A stretch of 21,891 bases of DNA, taken from NCBI GenBank assembly GCA_021648365.1, contig JAKISY010000076.1:1-21891 (forward strand), written 5' to 3'. Under the pieces are notes generated by a model. That model had not been told where the DNA came from and made no database searches. It saw only the letters and a list, made by a program, of their open reading frames with translations. Source of the DNA: Verrucomicrobiales bacterium. Lineage in GTDB: Bacteria; Verrucomicrobiota; Verrucomicrobiia; Verrucomicrobiales; DEV007. The translations under genes and the position numbers were made by a program. Below, piece by piece: positions 14,907 through 21,404 of this stretch. Position 1 is the stretch's first letter. Each line of letters opens with the position of its first letter.

Positions 14907-14940
14907 TTCCGCTACGGTCGTAGTGCTACGACGTAAAAAG
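14907..14940. repeat. GCTACGGTCG-type repeat with TCGTAG-TG-CTACGA hairpin
   Basis: Shares TTCCGC, GCTACGGTCG and ACGTAAAAA, in this order, with 11126-11170 upstream of purC. Here the central part is shorter and contains the 6-bp perfect palindrome TCGTAG-TG-CTACGA at 14918-14931. Confidence 0.5.
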
Positions 14941-14961
14941 TCATTTTCTGTAAGCTATAAA

Positions 14962-14987
14962 TAATTTTTATGTTATCATAAAAATTA
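14962..14987. repeat. AT-rich perfect inverted repeat
   Basis: TAATTTTTATG at 14962-14972 pairs perfectly with CATAAAAATTA at 14977-14987 across the 4-base loop TTAT. The 11-bp stem has a single G:C pair. Its surroundings are the most AT-rich part of the island. It could be a binding site or an unwinding element; no function is shown. Confidence 0.6.
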
Positions 14988-15061
14988 AACCGAGCTGCAT
15001 AGTCTACTAAAAAACGATGCAAATAACTCTACGTTGTGCTCCTATAAAAAACTGAGGGCGC

Positions 15062-15111
15062 GTCCTCACCCGCTGCCTGTGATTTAAACGCAAGCAGTCG
15101 CGGGTGAGGAC
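15062..15111. repeat. Long inverted repeat GTCCTCACCCGC/GCGGGTGAGGAC
   Basis: Twelve perfect base pairs (15062-15073 with 15100-15111) enclose 26 bases. The stem can extend inward with a CTGC/GCAG pairing (15073-15076 with 15094-15097) if two bases bulge. Just outside, ACACCCA (15110-15116) can pair with TGGGTGT (15163-15169). This resembles a non-coding palindromic repeat element. Confidence 0.65.
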
Positions 15112-15172
15112 ACCCACGCTACATCCGTTTTTTTGAAGTGAATGGATAGCAATCACGCCGGGTGGGTGTTTG

Positions 15173-15240
15173 ATGTGAAACAGCTTTGTAAGCTGTTGTC
15201 TAGGGGGAAGCGGAGCACAGCTTGCAAAGCTGTTTCACAT
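15173..15240. repeat. Nested palindrome: 24-bp arms, each itself palindromic
   Basis: Arms at 15173-15196 and 15217-15240 are inverted copies of 24 bases with one mismatch, separated by 20 bases. Each arm is itself a hairpin: AACAGCTT-TGT-AAGCTGTT on the left and ACAGCTT-GCA-AAGCTGT on the right. The DNA or RNA can therefore form either one long stem or two short ones. It lies 74 bp past the prfB stop. There is no T-run in the prfB direction, so it is not a classic terminator. Confidence 0.7.
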
Positions 15241-15313
15241 TTTTTCCAGCATTAGGGGTCACACCCCATGCAAAATATTTTGTTGCGGGGGGCTTTTAGC
15301 GCATCATGCTTGT

Positions 15314-16408
15314 TTACACATCTGGAGTTTGCCCGCGTAGCTTGGCTTCGATGAAGCCGTCGATGTTGCCGTCCATGACTTCTTGGATGTTGCCCATCTC
15401 AAACCCAGTGCGGTGGTCTTTGACCATTTGGTAGGGCTGGAAGACGTAGGAGCGGATTTGACTGCCCCAGGCGATTTCGCCTTTTTCGCCGTATTGACGT
15501 TCCATCTCAGAGCGTTTTTTGTCTTCTTCGAGTTTGAAGAGTTTGGCTTTGAGTAGTTTCATCGCCAGCACGCGATTTTTGTGCTGGCTACGTTCGGCGC
15601 TGCAGCGCACGATGATACCTGTTGGGATATGTTTGAGGTGAACGGCAGTTTCGACTTTGTTGACGTTTTGCCCGCCTTTGCCTCCACTACGCGCGGTGAC
15701 GATTATCAGATCTTTGTCTTCGATTTCGATTTCGTCATCTTCGTCCAATTCTGGGATCACATCCAAGCTGGCGAAGGAGGTGTGACGTCGCGATTGGGAA
15801 TCAAAGGGGGAAATCCTCACCAGTCGATGTACGCCGTTTTCATTGTAGAGATAGCCGTATGCGTTTTCGCCGCTCAATTTCAAGGTGGCAGAGCGCACAC
15901 CGCATTCTTCTCCGGCTTGGAAGTCGACGATTTCGCCTTTGAAGCCTTTGCGTTCACCCCAGCGTTGGTACATGCGCAGCAGCATCTCTGCCCAGTCGCA
16001 AGCTTCGGTTCCACCGGCTCCTGAATGAATAGTGACAAAGGCGTTTTCCGAATCGTGCCGTCCGCCGAGCAGGGTTTGCAGTTCGACCTTGTCGAGTTCC
16101 TTGAGCAGAAGCTCATATTCTGAGCCAGCTTCGGTGGCGCTGTCTTCATCGTCGGGTGCCATTTCTAGCAGGATGGAGAGATCTTCCATGTGACTGCTCA
16201 GGGCGCGTATCGGGGTCAATTTGGCTTTGAGGCGCGAGACTTCAGTTACGGTTTTCTGAGCGGATTCTTTATCGCCCCAGAAATCCTGCGCGGTCATTTT
16301 TCCCTCCAAAACAGACAGTTCGGACTCCAGAGTAGGAAGGTCCATGAATTTCTGTAAGCTTTGCAAACGAGTTTGCAGTTGGGTGATGTCAATTTCTTGC
16401 CAATCCAT
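15314..16408 (-). CDS. prfB: Peptide chain release factor 2
   Basis: RF2 releases the finished peptide at UGA and UAA codons. The 364-residue protein carries the RF2-type tripeptide SPF at 200-202 (VRISPFDSQSRRHTSF) and the catalytic GGQ at 245-247 within ARSGGKGGQNVNKVETAV, a context like that of cyanobacterial RF2. HSGAGGTEACDWAEMLLRMY (128-147) and WGSQIRSYVFQPYQMVKDHRTG near the C-terminus are also diagnostic. Unlike E. coli prfB, the frame is continuous: the region matching the E. coli frameshift site (around LQKFMDLP, 18-25) has no in-frame UGA, so autoregulation by programmed frameshifting is absent. ATG 16408 fits the usual start; no Shine-Dalgarno. It diverges from recO across 116 bp. 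Confidence 0.96.
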   Translation of the reverse strand: MDWQEIDITQLQTRLQSLQKFMDLPTLESELSVLEGKMTAQDFWGDKESAQKTVTEVSRLKAKLTPIRALSSHMEDLSILLEMAPDDEDSATEAGSEYELLLKELDKVELQTLLGGRHDSENAFVTIHSGAGGTEACDWAEMLLRMYQRWGERKGFKGEIVDFQAGEECGVRSATLKLSGENAYGYLYNENGVHRLVRISPFDSQSRRHTSFASLDVIPELDEDDEIEIEDKDLIIVTARSGGKGGQNVNKVETAVHLKHIPTGIIVRCSAERSQHKNRVLAMKLLKAKLFKLEEDKKRSEMERQYGEKGEIAWGSQIRSYVFQPYQMVKDHRTGFEMGNIQEVMDGNIDGFIEAKLRGQTPDV

Positions 16409-16524
16409 TTTATTATTTTAGAACGACGCTTATGGTTTGAGTTCTGCTAAGGTCGATAGTTGTTTACTGTTGGACACGGAATCGAGTTCTGCAAATCGTA
16501 TTCACCTTTACCTCATTCTGTTTT

Positions 16525-17058
16525 TTGGAAAAAACTACTGCCAGCCTCATTCGACGCTTTCCTTTGACTGAAACCAGTCTGATCATTCACTGGTGTTCAG
16601 AGTCGCAGGGCTTGATCAAGACGGTGGCAAAGGGGGCGAGGCGGAACAAAAACCGTTTTGCAGGCAAGTTGGATTTGTTTTTCCGTTGTGAAATAGAGAT
16701 GGTTCGCAGTCGCAAAAGCGATTTGCATATTTTGAAGGACCTTGAGCTTTTGAATACTCGTTCTGGTATTCGGCAGTCTTATCTGCAGACGCTGGCTGCG
16801 GCTTATTTTGTGAAATTGATCGAAAAGGTGGTCGAGTCAGGGACTCCGATTCCAGATATCGCCAATCTTTTGGAACGGGCGCTGGGGTATTTGGATCAAA
16901 ATCGTCCCGACCAAAGGGCGGTGTTGCATTTTGAAAAGGAACTTTCCCGTTGTCTGGGCATCGAACATGTCAGCAGGAGTCCGGCAGCGAGCATTGCCAA
17001 TACTTTTGGGCAGTTGCCCAAGCAGCGTGAGGAGTTGTTTGATATGATGAGGGACTGA
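16525..17058 (+). CDS. recO: DNA repair protein RecO, short form
   Basis: RecO helps load RecA on SSB-coated single-stranded DNA in the RecFOR pathway. The N-terminal OB-fold is clear: ASLIRRFPLTETSLIIHW, then VAKGARRNKNRFAGKLDLFF and KSDLHILKDLELL (about 65-77). The helical middle region follows (LAAAYFVKLIEKVVESGTPIPD, LLERALGYLDQ, LHFEKELSRCLGIE). At 177 residues it is about 60 shorter than E. coli or Bacillus RecO and lacks a recognisable zinc-finger cysteine set. No frameshifted continuation was found after 17058. The start is probably TTG 16525; an in-frame stop at 16438 limits other choices and no ATG or GTG lies between. It diverges from prfB. Confidence 0.85.
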   Translation: MEKTTASLIRRFPLTETSLIIHWCSESQGLIKTVAKGARRNKNRFAGKLDLFFRCEIEMVRSRKSDLHILKDLELLNTRSGIRQSYLQTLAAAYFVKLIEKVVESGTPIPDIANLLERALGYLDQNRPDQRAVLHFEKELSRCLGIEHVSRSPAASIANTFGQLPKQREELFDMMRD

Positions 17059-17153
17059 GTTGGGGCGGGCTTTTACCAACAAGCACTTGACCCAGTGCCT
17101 ACGCTCGCGCACCATTCCATCTCATCTTCGATCCAGTGCGCTCTTAGCAAGCG

Positions 17154-18926
17154 ATGATGGTAGATGAGTTGTTGATGCACGGAATGATTAAGAAAATTCT
17201 AAAGAATCCTTTTGTTGCCAAGCTGGGCAAAATTGCGGGAAGTTTGACCGAGCGTGTCAAGACCTGGAACTTGCGCTCGCTCTGGTTGCAGCTCAGTCTA
17301 TCTGCCATTCTTCTTGTGATGGTGGTGATCTGTGTGGAGGCGTGGCAAACTTACAATGAGCTAATCGCGGACTTCAGGGAGAAGCTCGCCGTGGGCAAAG
17401 TGCACCCTAGCGAAGAGCCTCCGATCGCCATTGCTATCGCTCAAAGTCTAGGGATTTTTGCAGTGAGTATAGGTTTGTTCACTTCTTTTTACAGTCTGCG
17501 GAAAAGGCTGTCATCGATTCGGCGGGCTAGAATCACCATGATCGTATTATGGTTCGCGTCGATCGGGGTATTAGTGGCTTGGTTGCCGACCGATTTCTCG
17601 CAAAACTTTCGTGATATTCAGATGAGCCGTATCGGTGAAGATCCTTCGGTGGTAGCTTACTTGGGTAAGCTCTTTTTGATAGGGGTGTTGATTTTGAGTT
17701 TCCCTTTGATTGCTCGTTGGCATTATCGGTCCAGTATCATGGATCAATATGTGATACGTAATTTTTTGCTACCTTTTATTTTCACCTTGATTGGCTTTGT
17801 GGCGATTTGGTTTATTTTTGATCTCACCGACAATGGTCCGGATTTTGTTGCAGCTAAAGCGGGGTTGGGAACCATCATGGAGTTTTATTTTATTCAGTTG
17901 CCGCAGGTCATTCTTTTTGTCCTGCCGGTGACTTTGCTGCTCTCTTTACTTTATTCGTTGAGCCGTATGTCGGCATCCAATGAGCTGATATCGATGCTGG
18001 GTGCTGGGCGCAGTATGATGCGAGTGCTAAGACCTTTATTTGTGATCGGGTTGTATTGTTCTTTGGTTTGTTTAGTTTTTAAATATCACTGGGCTCCGAG
18101 GTCGGAGGGAACGAAGAAAGCGATGCTTCAATCGATTCACGATGGGGATTTTAAGGACCAACAAAGTAACAAAAAGAAGAAAAAAACTCGCTGGGCTAAG
18201 TTGGGCTGGATGTATGTCAATCCCGTGGACCGCCGGACTTGGTTTGTAGGGAGGGTGCCGCTTGATTTCACTCGCAAAACGATGGGGTCTGTTGCAATAT
18301 GGCAATTCGATGAAAACAATAATTTACTGACCAGTTGGAGGGGTAATTCGGCAACATGGTTTTTTGGCAATCGCACTTGGAAGCTCTATAGGGGTAAGAC
18401 TTACACCTATGGAGCAGATGGCATACCTACGATTCAGTCTTGGGATTCGTTGGAAATTCCAGAATGGCGAGAGACTCCTTGGAAGGTGGTCAGTGCTTCG
18501 CTTAATCCTGAGCATATGGGCATATTAGGGCTGAGCACTTATTTGCGAACCAATGCGGATTATGACCGTAAGCAGTTAGCTCCGTATCGCACCAACTGGT
18601 GGTATTGTTGGGCAGAGCCGTTCAGTTGTTTGGTGATGGTATTGGTGTCGGCGCCTCTGGGCATCGTGTATTCTCGACGCGGGGTGATGGGTGGGGTAGC
18701 GGCTTCGATCTTCATCTTTGCTTCGATGTATCTATTGCGAGGCACTTTTCTGGCTTTTGGGCAAGGAGGGCAGTTGCCAGCTTTCGTTGCGGCCTGGGCG
18801 ACGAACTTCATCTTTGCTGCGATCGGCGCGATGCTGCTCTATTACCGTTCGCAGAACCGACAACCACCGAGTATCAAGACGATTATTGACGGTAGCTTTT
18901 TCCGCAAATTATTGGGTAGGGCTTGA
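17154..18926 (+). CDS. LptF/LptG (YjgP/YjgQ) family permease with N-terminal extension
   Basis: LptF and LptG form the membrane part of the transporter that extracts lipopolysaccharide from the inner membrane. The family core begins near residue 195 with MDQYVIRNFLLPFIFTLIGF, followed by transmembrane segments around 205-225, 245-270 and 292-310. SRMSASNELISMLGAGRS (270-287) is the cytoplasmic loop that contacts the ATPase LptB. A periplasmic domain (about 320-480) contains a lysine run (KKKKK), and three transmembrane segments lie in about 490-580. Unusually, 190 residues precede the core and contain about four more membrane segments (43-63, 91-113, 126-144, 168-188). Total length 590 against about 360-400. 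I cannot tell LptF from LptG. The ATG at 17154 is one of several close in-frame ATGs. Confidence 0.82.
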   Translation: MMVDELLMHGMIKKILKNPFVAKLGKIAGSLTERVKTWNLRSLWLQLSLSAILLVMVVICVEAWQTYNELIADFREKLAVGKVHPSEEPPIAIAIAQSLGIFAVSIGLFTSFYSLRKRLSSIRRARITMIVLWFASIGVLVAWLPTDFSQNFRDIQMSRIGEDPSVVAYLGKLFLIGVLILSFPLIARWHYRSSIMDQYVIRNFLLPFIFTLIGFVAIWFIFDLTDNGPDFVAAKAGLGTIMEFYFIQLPQVILFVLPVTLLLSLLYSLSRMSASNELISMLGAGRSMMRVLRPLFVIGLYCSLVCLVFKYHWAPRSEGTKKAMLQSIHDGDFKDQQSNKKKKKTRWAKLGWMYVNPVDRRTWFVGRVPLDFTRKTMGSVAIWQFDENNNLLTSWRGNSATWFFGNRTWKLYRGKTYTYGADGIPTIQSWDSLEIPEWRETPWKVVSASLNPEHMGILGLSTYLRTNADYDRKQLAPYRTNWWYCWAEPFSCLVMVLVSAPLGIVYSRRGVMGGVAASIFIFASMYLLRGTFLAFGQGGQLPAFVAAWATNFIFAAIGAMLLYYRSQNRQPPSIKTIIDGSFFRKLLGRA

Positions 18927-18981
18927 GGTGAGCAGGAGCAAATGCCGTTTTCGATAAAAACTTTTCATTCAACTTCAATCT

Positions 18982-19626
18982 ATGGCTATACAAAAAGACT
19001 GGAAGATCAGCCGTCGTCACAGCAAGTGCTGTCACACGGAGCGAAAATTTGATGATGGAGAATCGTTTTACGCCTGTATTTTTGATGACCCTGAAGGCGA
19101 AGGTTTTTTGCGCAAGGATTACTCGCAAGAGGCTTGGAAAGAGTTGAGTGAAAAATTAGAACCGTTTTCATTTTGGAAAACGGTCTGCAAGTATCCCCAG
19201 GAAGACACAAGTCAAGAGGTGCTCGGCAACGAGTCGGCAGAGACCATGCTGCGTCGCATGATCGAGGAGGACGAGGCGAGCACGGAGAATGCACGCTACA
19301 TACTGACGCTGATGCTGGAGCGCAAAAAAACGATCGTGCCAGTTGGAGTAAAAGAGACCGAGTTCAGTCGGTTGTTGCTTTATGAGCACAGAGCAAGTGG
19401 AGATGTGTTGGTGGTGCGCGACCCTCAGTTGAAACTCGATGAGGTGGAGAAAATCCAAGAAGAAGTCGCCTTGTTGTTAGATCAAAGTGGTCCAAGAGAG
19501 GGCTCACAAGTTGAGGAATCCAACGAGGAATCCAACGAGGAATCCAACGAGGAATCCAACGAGGAATCCAACGAGGAATCCAACGAGGAATCCAACGAGG
19601 AGAGTGCGGGCGAAGAAGAGGAATAG
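18982..19626 (+). CDS. Uncharacterised protein with C-terminal EESN repeats
   Basis: I do not recognise a named family. The 214-residue protein starts with WKISRRHSKCCHTERKFDDG and GESFYACIFDD, then RKDYSQEAWKEL and WKTVCKYP; the cysteines and the aromatic FYACIF pattern suggest a small structured domain. Residues about 85-165 are likely helical and charged (TMLRRMIEEDEASTENARYILTLM, LKLDEVEKIQEEVALLLDQ). The tail (about 175-214) is seven EESN repeats followed by an acidic end, so it is very negatively charged and probably disordered. No signal peptide or membrane segment is seen; cytosolic. It lies 55 bp after the permease on the same strand. The start ATG lacks a Shine-Dalgarno. Real gene, function unknown. 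Confidence 0.75.
   Translation: MAIQKDWKISRRHSKCCHTERKFDDGESFYACIFDDPEGEGFLRKDYSQEAWKELSEKLEPFSFWKTVCKYPQEDTSQEVLGNESAETMLRRMIEEDEASTENARYILTLMLERKKTIVPVGVKETEFSRLLLYEHRASGDVLVVRDPQLKLDEVEKIQEEVALLLDQSGPREGSQVEESNEESNEESNEESNEESNEESNEESNEESAGEEEE
19513..19596 (+). repeat. Seven perfect 12-bp tandem repeats GAGGAATCCAAC
   Basis: Seven identical 12-base units lie head to tail within the coding sequence and encode E-E-S-N each time. The absence of any silent change suggests recent expansion, and the unit length (a multiple of three) means copy-number changes keep the frame. Confidence 0.97.
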
Positions 19627-19640
19627 GGTTCTTCAGCCCA

Positions 19641-20330
19641 TCACAGTTCGTCGTCGTGGTCTAGGCGCTTGAGGGCTTCACGACGACTTAGGGCAGATAG
19701 GTTTTCTTCGTGGTGACGAGCAAACTCGATCACCCACAGTGGATCGGTGTTGGCGAAGTCGCGCAAGACCCAGCCGATTGCTTTGCGAATGAAGGGTTCT
19801 TTTTCTGGCATCAGCAAGCGGATGGTATCGCCGAGTAAGTCGCGGTTGGTTTTTTCTTTGTGGTGTAAATGGGCTAAAAGGGAAGCGCGGCGAACCCAGC
19901 GATTCGAATCCTTGCTCCAGAGAATCAGTTGTGGGTCAAAGCGGGCACGGTCGAGTAAGACCAGTTCGCTGATCAGTTTGCCCGCCACCCAGTCCAGTGT
20001 GTCCCAGTGCGGAGCGCTGTGAACTAGGTCGCAGTGCATTTTCCAAGCATCTGTTGTGCGAAACGTTTTGAAATATTCTGCTACTTCGAGGGCTTGGTAC
20101 ATGTCTTCGCGGTGTTCACCACCCCATAGGGTGCGAACTATTTCTTGGTAGTCTTCCATGCTGTCCACCCGGTGTTCGGCGGCGCACCTTTTAAAGATGG
20201 CTTTTCGTTCTTTGGCTTGGATGCCATAAAAAGCTTGATCCGTTTTCATGTAGGCCTGCATCGGCGCTGCTTTGGCGGGATTGCGCGCCATTGCCATTTC
20301 CAAGAAAAGTTGTTTGGCTAGCGGGTGCAT
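19641..20330 (-). CDS. DNA alkylation repair protein (AlkD-like)
   Basis: The protein belongs to the DNA alkylation repair family (AlkC/AlkD type, HEAT-like helical repeats), glycosylases that remove alkylated bases. Family-like segments are AMARNPAKAAPMQAYMKTDQAFYGIQAKERK (about 13-43), LWGGEHREDMYQALEVAEYF, then DTLDWVAGKLISELVL, WSKDSNRWVRRASLLAHL, KEPFIRKAIGWVLRDFANTDP and ALSRREALKRL at the C-terminus. Tryptophans in WSKDSNRWVRR match the usual DNA-contacting region. The frame runs further upstream to 20549, overlapping the divergent gene, but ATG 20330 gives a 229-residue protein of normal length. Its end lies 14 bp from the end of the convergent EESN gene. Cytosolic. Confidence 0.85.
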   Translation of the reverse strand: MHPLAKQLFLEMAMARNPAKAAPMQAYMKTDQAFYGIQAKERKAIFKRCAAEHRVDSMEDYQEIVRTLWGGEHREDMYQALEVAEYFKTFRTTDAWKMHCDLVHSAPHWDTLDWVAGKLISELVLLDRARFDPQLILWSKDSNRWVRRASLLAHLHHKEKTNRDLLGDTIRLLMPEKEPFIRKAIGWVLRDFANTDPLWVIEFARHHEENLSALSRREALKRLDHDDEL

Positions 20331-20441
20331 GGGCAGGCAGAGAAATTGAAAGGTAGAAGAGTTAGATGTTTTTGCTTTTGTGAAAAGGTCAACTAGGATA
20401 AAGAGATACGCTGGTAGTGCGAGTTTAATCAATCTAAAATC

Positions 20442-21365
20442 ATGAGTAAAAAGAGAATCGCTTTTGTAGGAGTCGGAAGAATGGGAGCTAATATGGCTCG
20501 CCACCTTAAAGATTTGAAATATAAAGTCACCGCGGTCTACGATGTGCATCGCGCTAGTGCAGAAGCTTTGGCAGAAGAATTAGGCGCGGAAACGGTGGCG
20601 TATCGCAAGCTGGCTGATGTGACGGCTCATGCGGACGTCATTTTCACCGTGGTGACCAATGATGCTGCGATGAAGAAGATTTTTTTTGGCAAAAAAGACA
20701 ATTTGCTCACGGAAGCTGCTGGCAAGGTGTTTATCAATTGCGCTACAGTATCTCCAGACATGCATCGCGAAGTCACTAAGGCTGCCGCTCGTCGCAAGGC
20801 AGATGTGCTCGAAGCCTGCATGGCGTCGAGCATCAGTCATGCACGTGAGGGCAAGTTGTATCTCATGATGGGTGGCAAAGAGCAGGTGTTCAAAAAGAAC
20901 CGTAAATTGCTCGATGATTTGAGCGCCAATCTTCAGTATGTCGGCACTGCTGGCAAAGCGGCGGAAGTGAAGGCATTGGTCAATATGGTGATGAACATGA
21001 ACACTGCGGCACTGGCTGAGGGCTTAGGACTGGCAAAAGCTCTTGGGCATGATTTAAAAATGGTCTGCGAAGTTTTTTCTCAAACAGGAGCCAACTCACG
21101 CGTGCTGGAAACGGATGCCGATGACATGATCGATCGTGACCATGAATGCTGGTTTTCCGCAGATCATGCGGCGAAAGATTCTGGCATTGCCGCTAAGTTG
21201 GCCAAGCAGAAAAAGCTCAAGCTGCCCATCAATGCGGCAACGCAGGCACAGTATGAGAAGATGAAAAAAGAGGGATTGGGAGCCTTAGATAAATCCGGCA
21301 TAGCTGAGTTGACCTTTCCTGGACGCCACGCTCATCCCAAAAAGAAGCGGGTACGGAGGAAATAA
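20442..21365 (+). CDS. NAD(P)-dependent oxidoreductase, 3-hydroxyisobutyrate dehydrogenase type
   Basis: A beta-hydroxyacid dehydrogenase-family enzyme with a Rossmann domain: IAFVGVGRMGANMARHL with GxGxxG at 10-15 and an acidic D34 in VYDVH, which favours NAD over NADP. The cofactor and substrate segments FINCATVSPDMH (97-108) and GKAAEVKALVNM (171-182) are in place; K177 is the expected catalytic lysine. The substrate signature normally written DAPVSGG reads EACMASS (124-130), so the substrate probably differs from simple 3-hydroxyisobutyrate. Length 307 is near the usual 290-300. The last residues are very basic (HPKKKRVRRK). It is divergent from the AlkD-like gene and 39 bp before the next gene. 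No Shine-Dalgarno before ATG 20442. Confidence 0.88.
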   Translation: MSKKRIAFVGVGRMGANMARHLKDLKYKVTAVYDVHRASAEALAEELGAETVAYRKLADVTAHADVIFTVVTNDAAMKKIFFGKKDNLLTEAAGKVFINCATVSPDMHREVTKAAARRKADVLEACMASSISHAREGKLYLMMGGKEQVFKKNRKLLDDLSANLQYVGTAGKAAEVKALVNMVMNMNTAALAEGLGLAKALGHDLKMVCEVFSQTGANSRVLETDADDMIDRDHECWFSADHAAKDSGIAAKLAKQKKLKLPINAATQAQYEKMKKEGLGALDKSGIAELTFPGRHAHPKKKRVRRK

Positions 21366-21404
21366 GGTCAAGTAGATTTCACCCTATAGCGAACACACAG
21401 AAAT

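Larger units (their letters stand above)
14765..15313. other. Gene-free palindrome-rich island, 549 bp
   Basis: No credible gene was found on either strand. The stretch holds a repeat-like block (14907-14940), an AT-rich perfect palindrome (14962-14987), a long inverted repeat (15062-15111), a nested double palindrome (15173-15240) and a small GGGGT/ACCCC hairpin (15255-15267). It lies between the Rhs patch and the 3' end of prfB, close to the shift in strand composition. I saw no good match to a DnaA box or a dif site. Confidence 0.7.

Noticed and set aside
14765..15313. Confirmed replication origin
   Set aside because: The skew polarity fits, but no TTATCCACA-like box cluster is present; the closest, TTATCATGG and TTATCATAA, differ at several positions. 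Kept only as a hypothesis.
19513..19596. CRISPR-like repeat array
   Set aside because: The units are contiguous with no spacers and encode an in-frame EESN tail.
20331..20549. Longer start for the AlkD-like protein
   Set aside because: The extra 73 residues run through the divergent promoter region and into the neighbouring gene, and do not match the family.
21330..21362. Nuclear-localisation-like PKKKRVRRK tail
   Set aside because: The resemblance is to a eukaryotic signal; in a bacterium it is simply a basic C-terminus.
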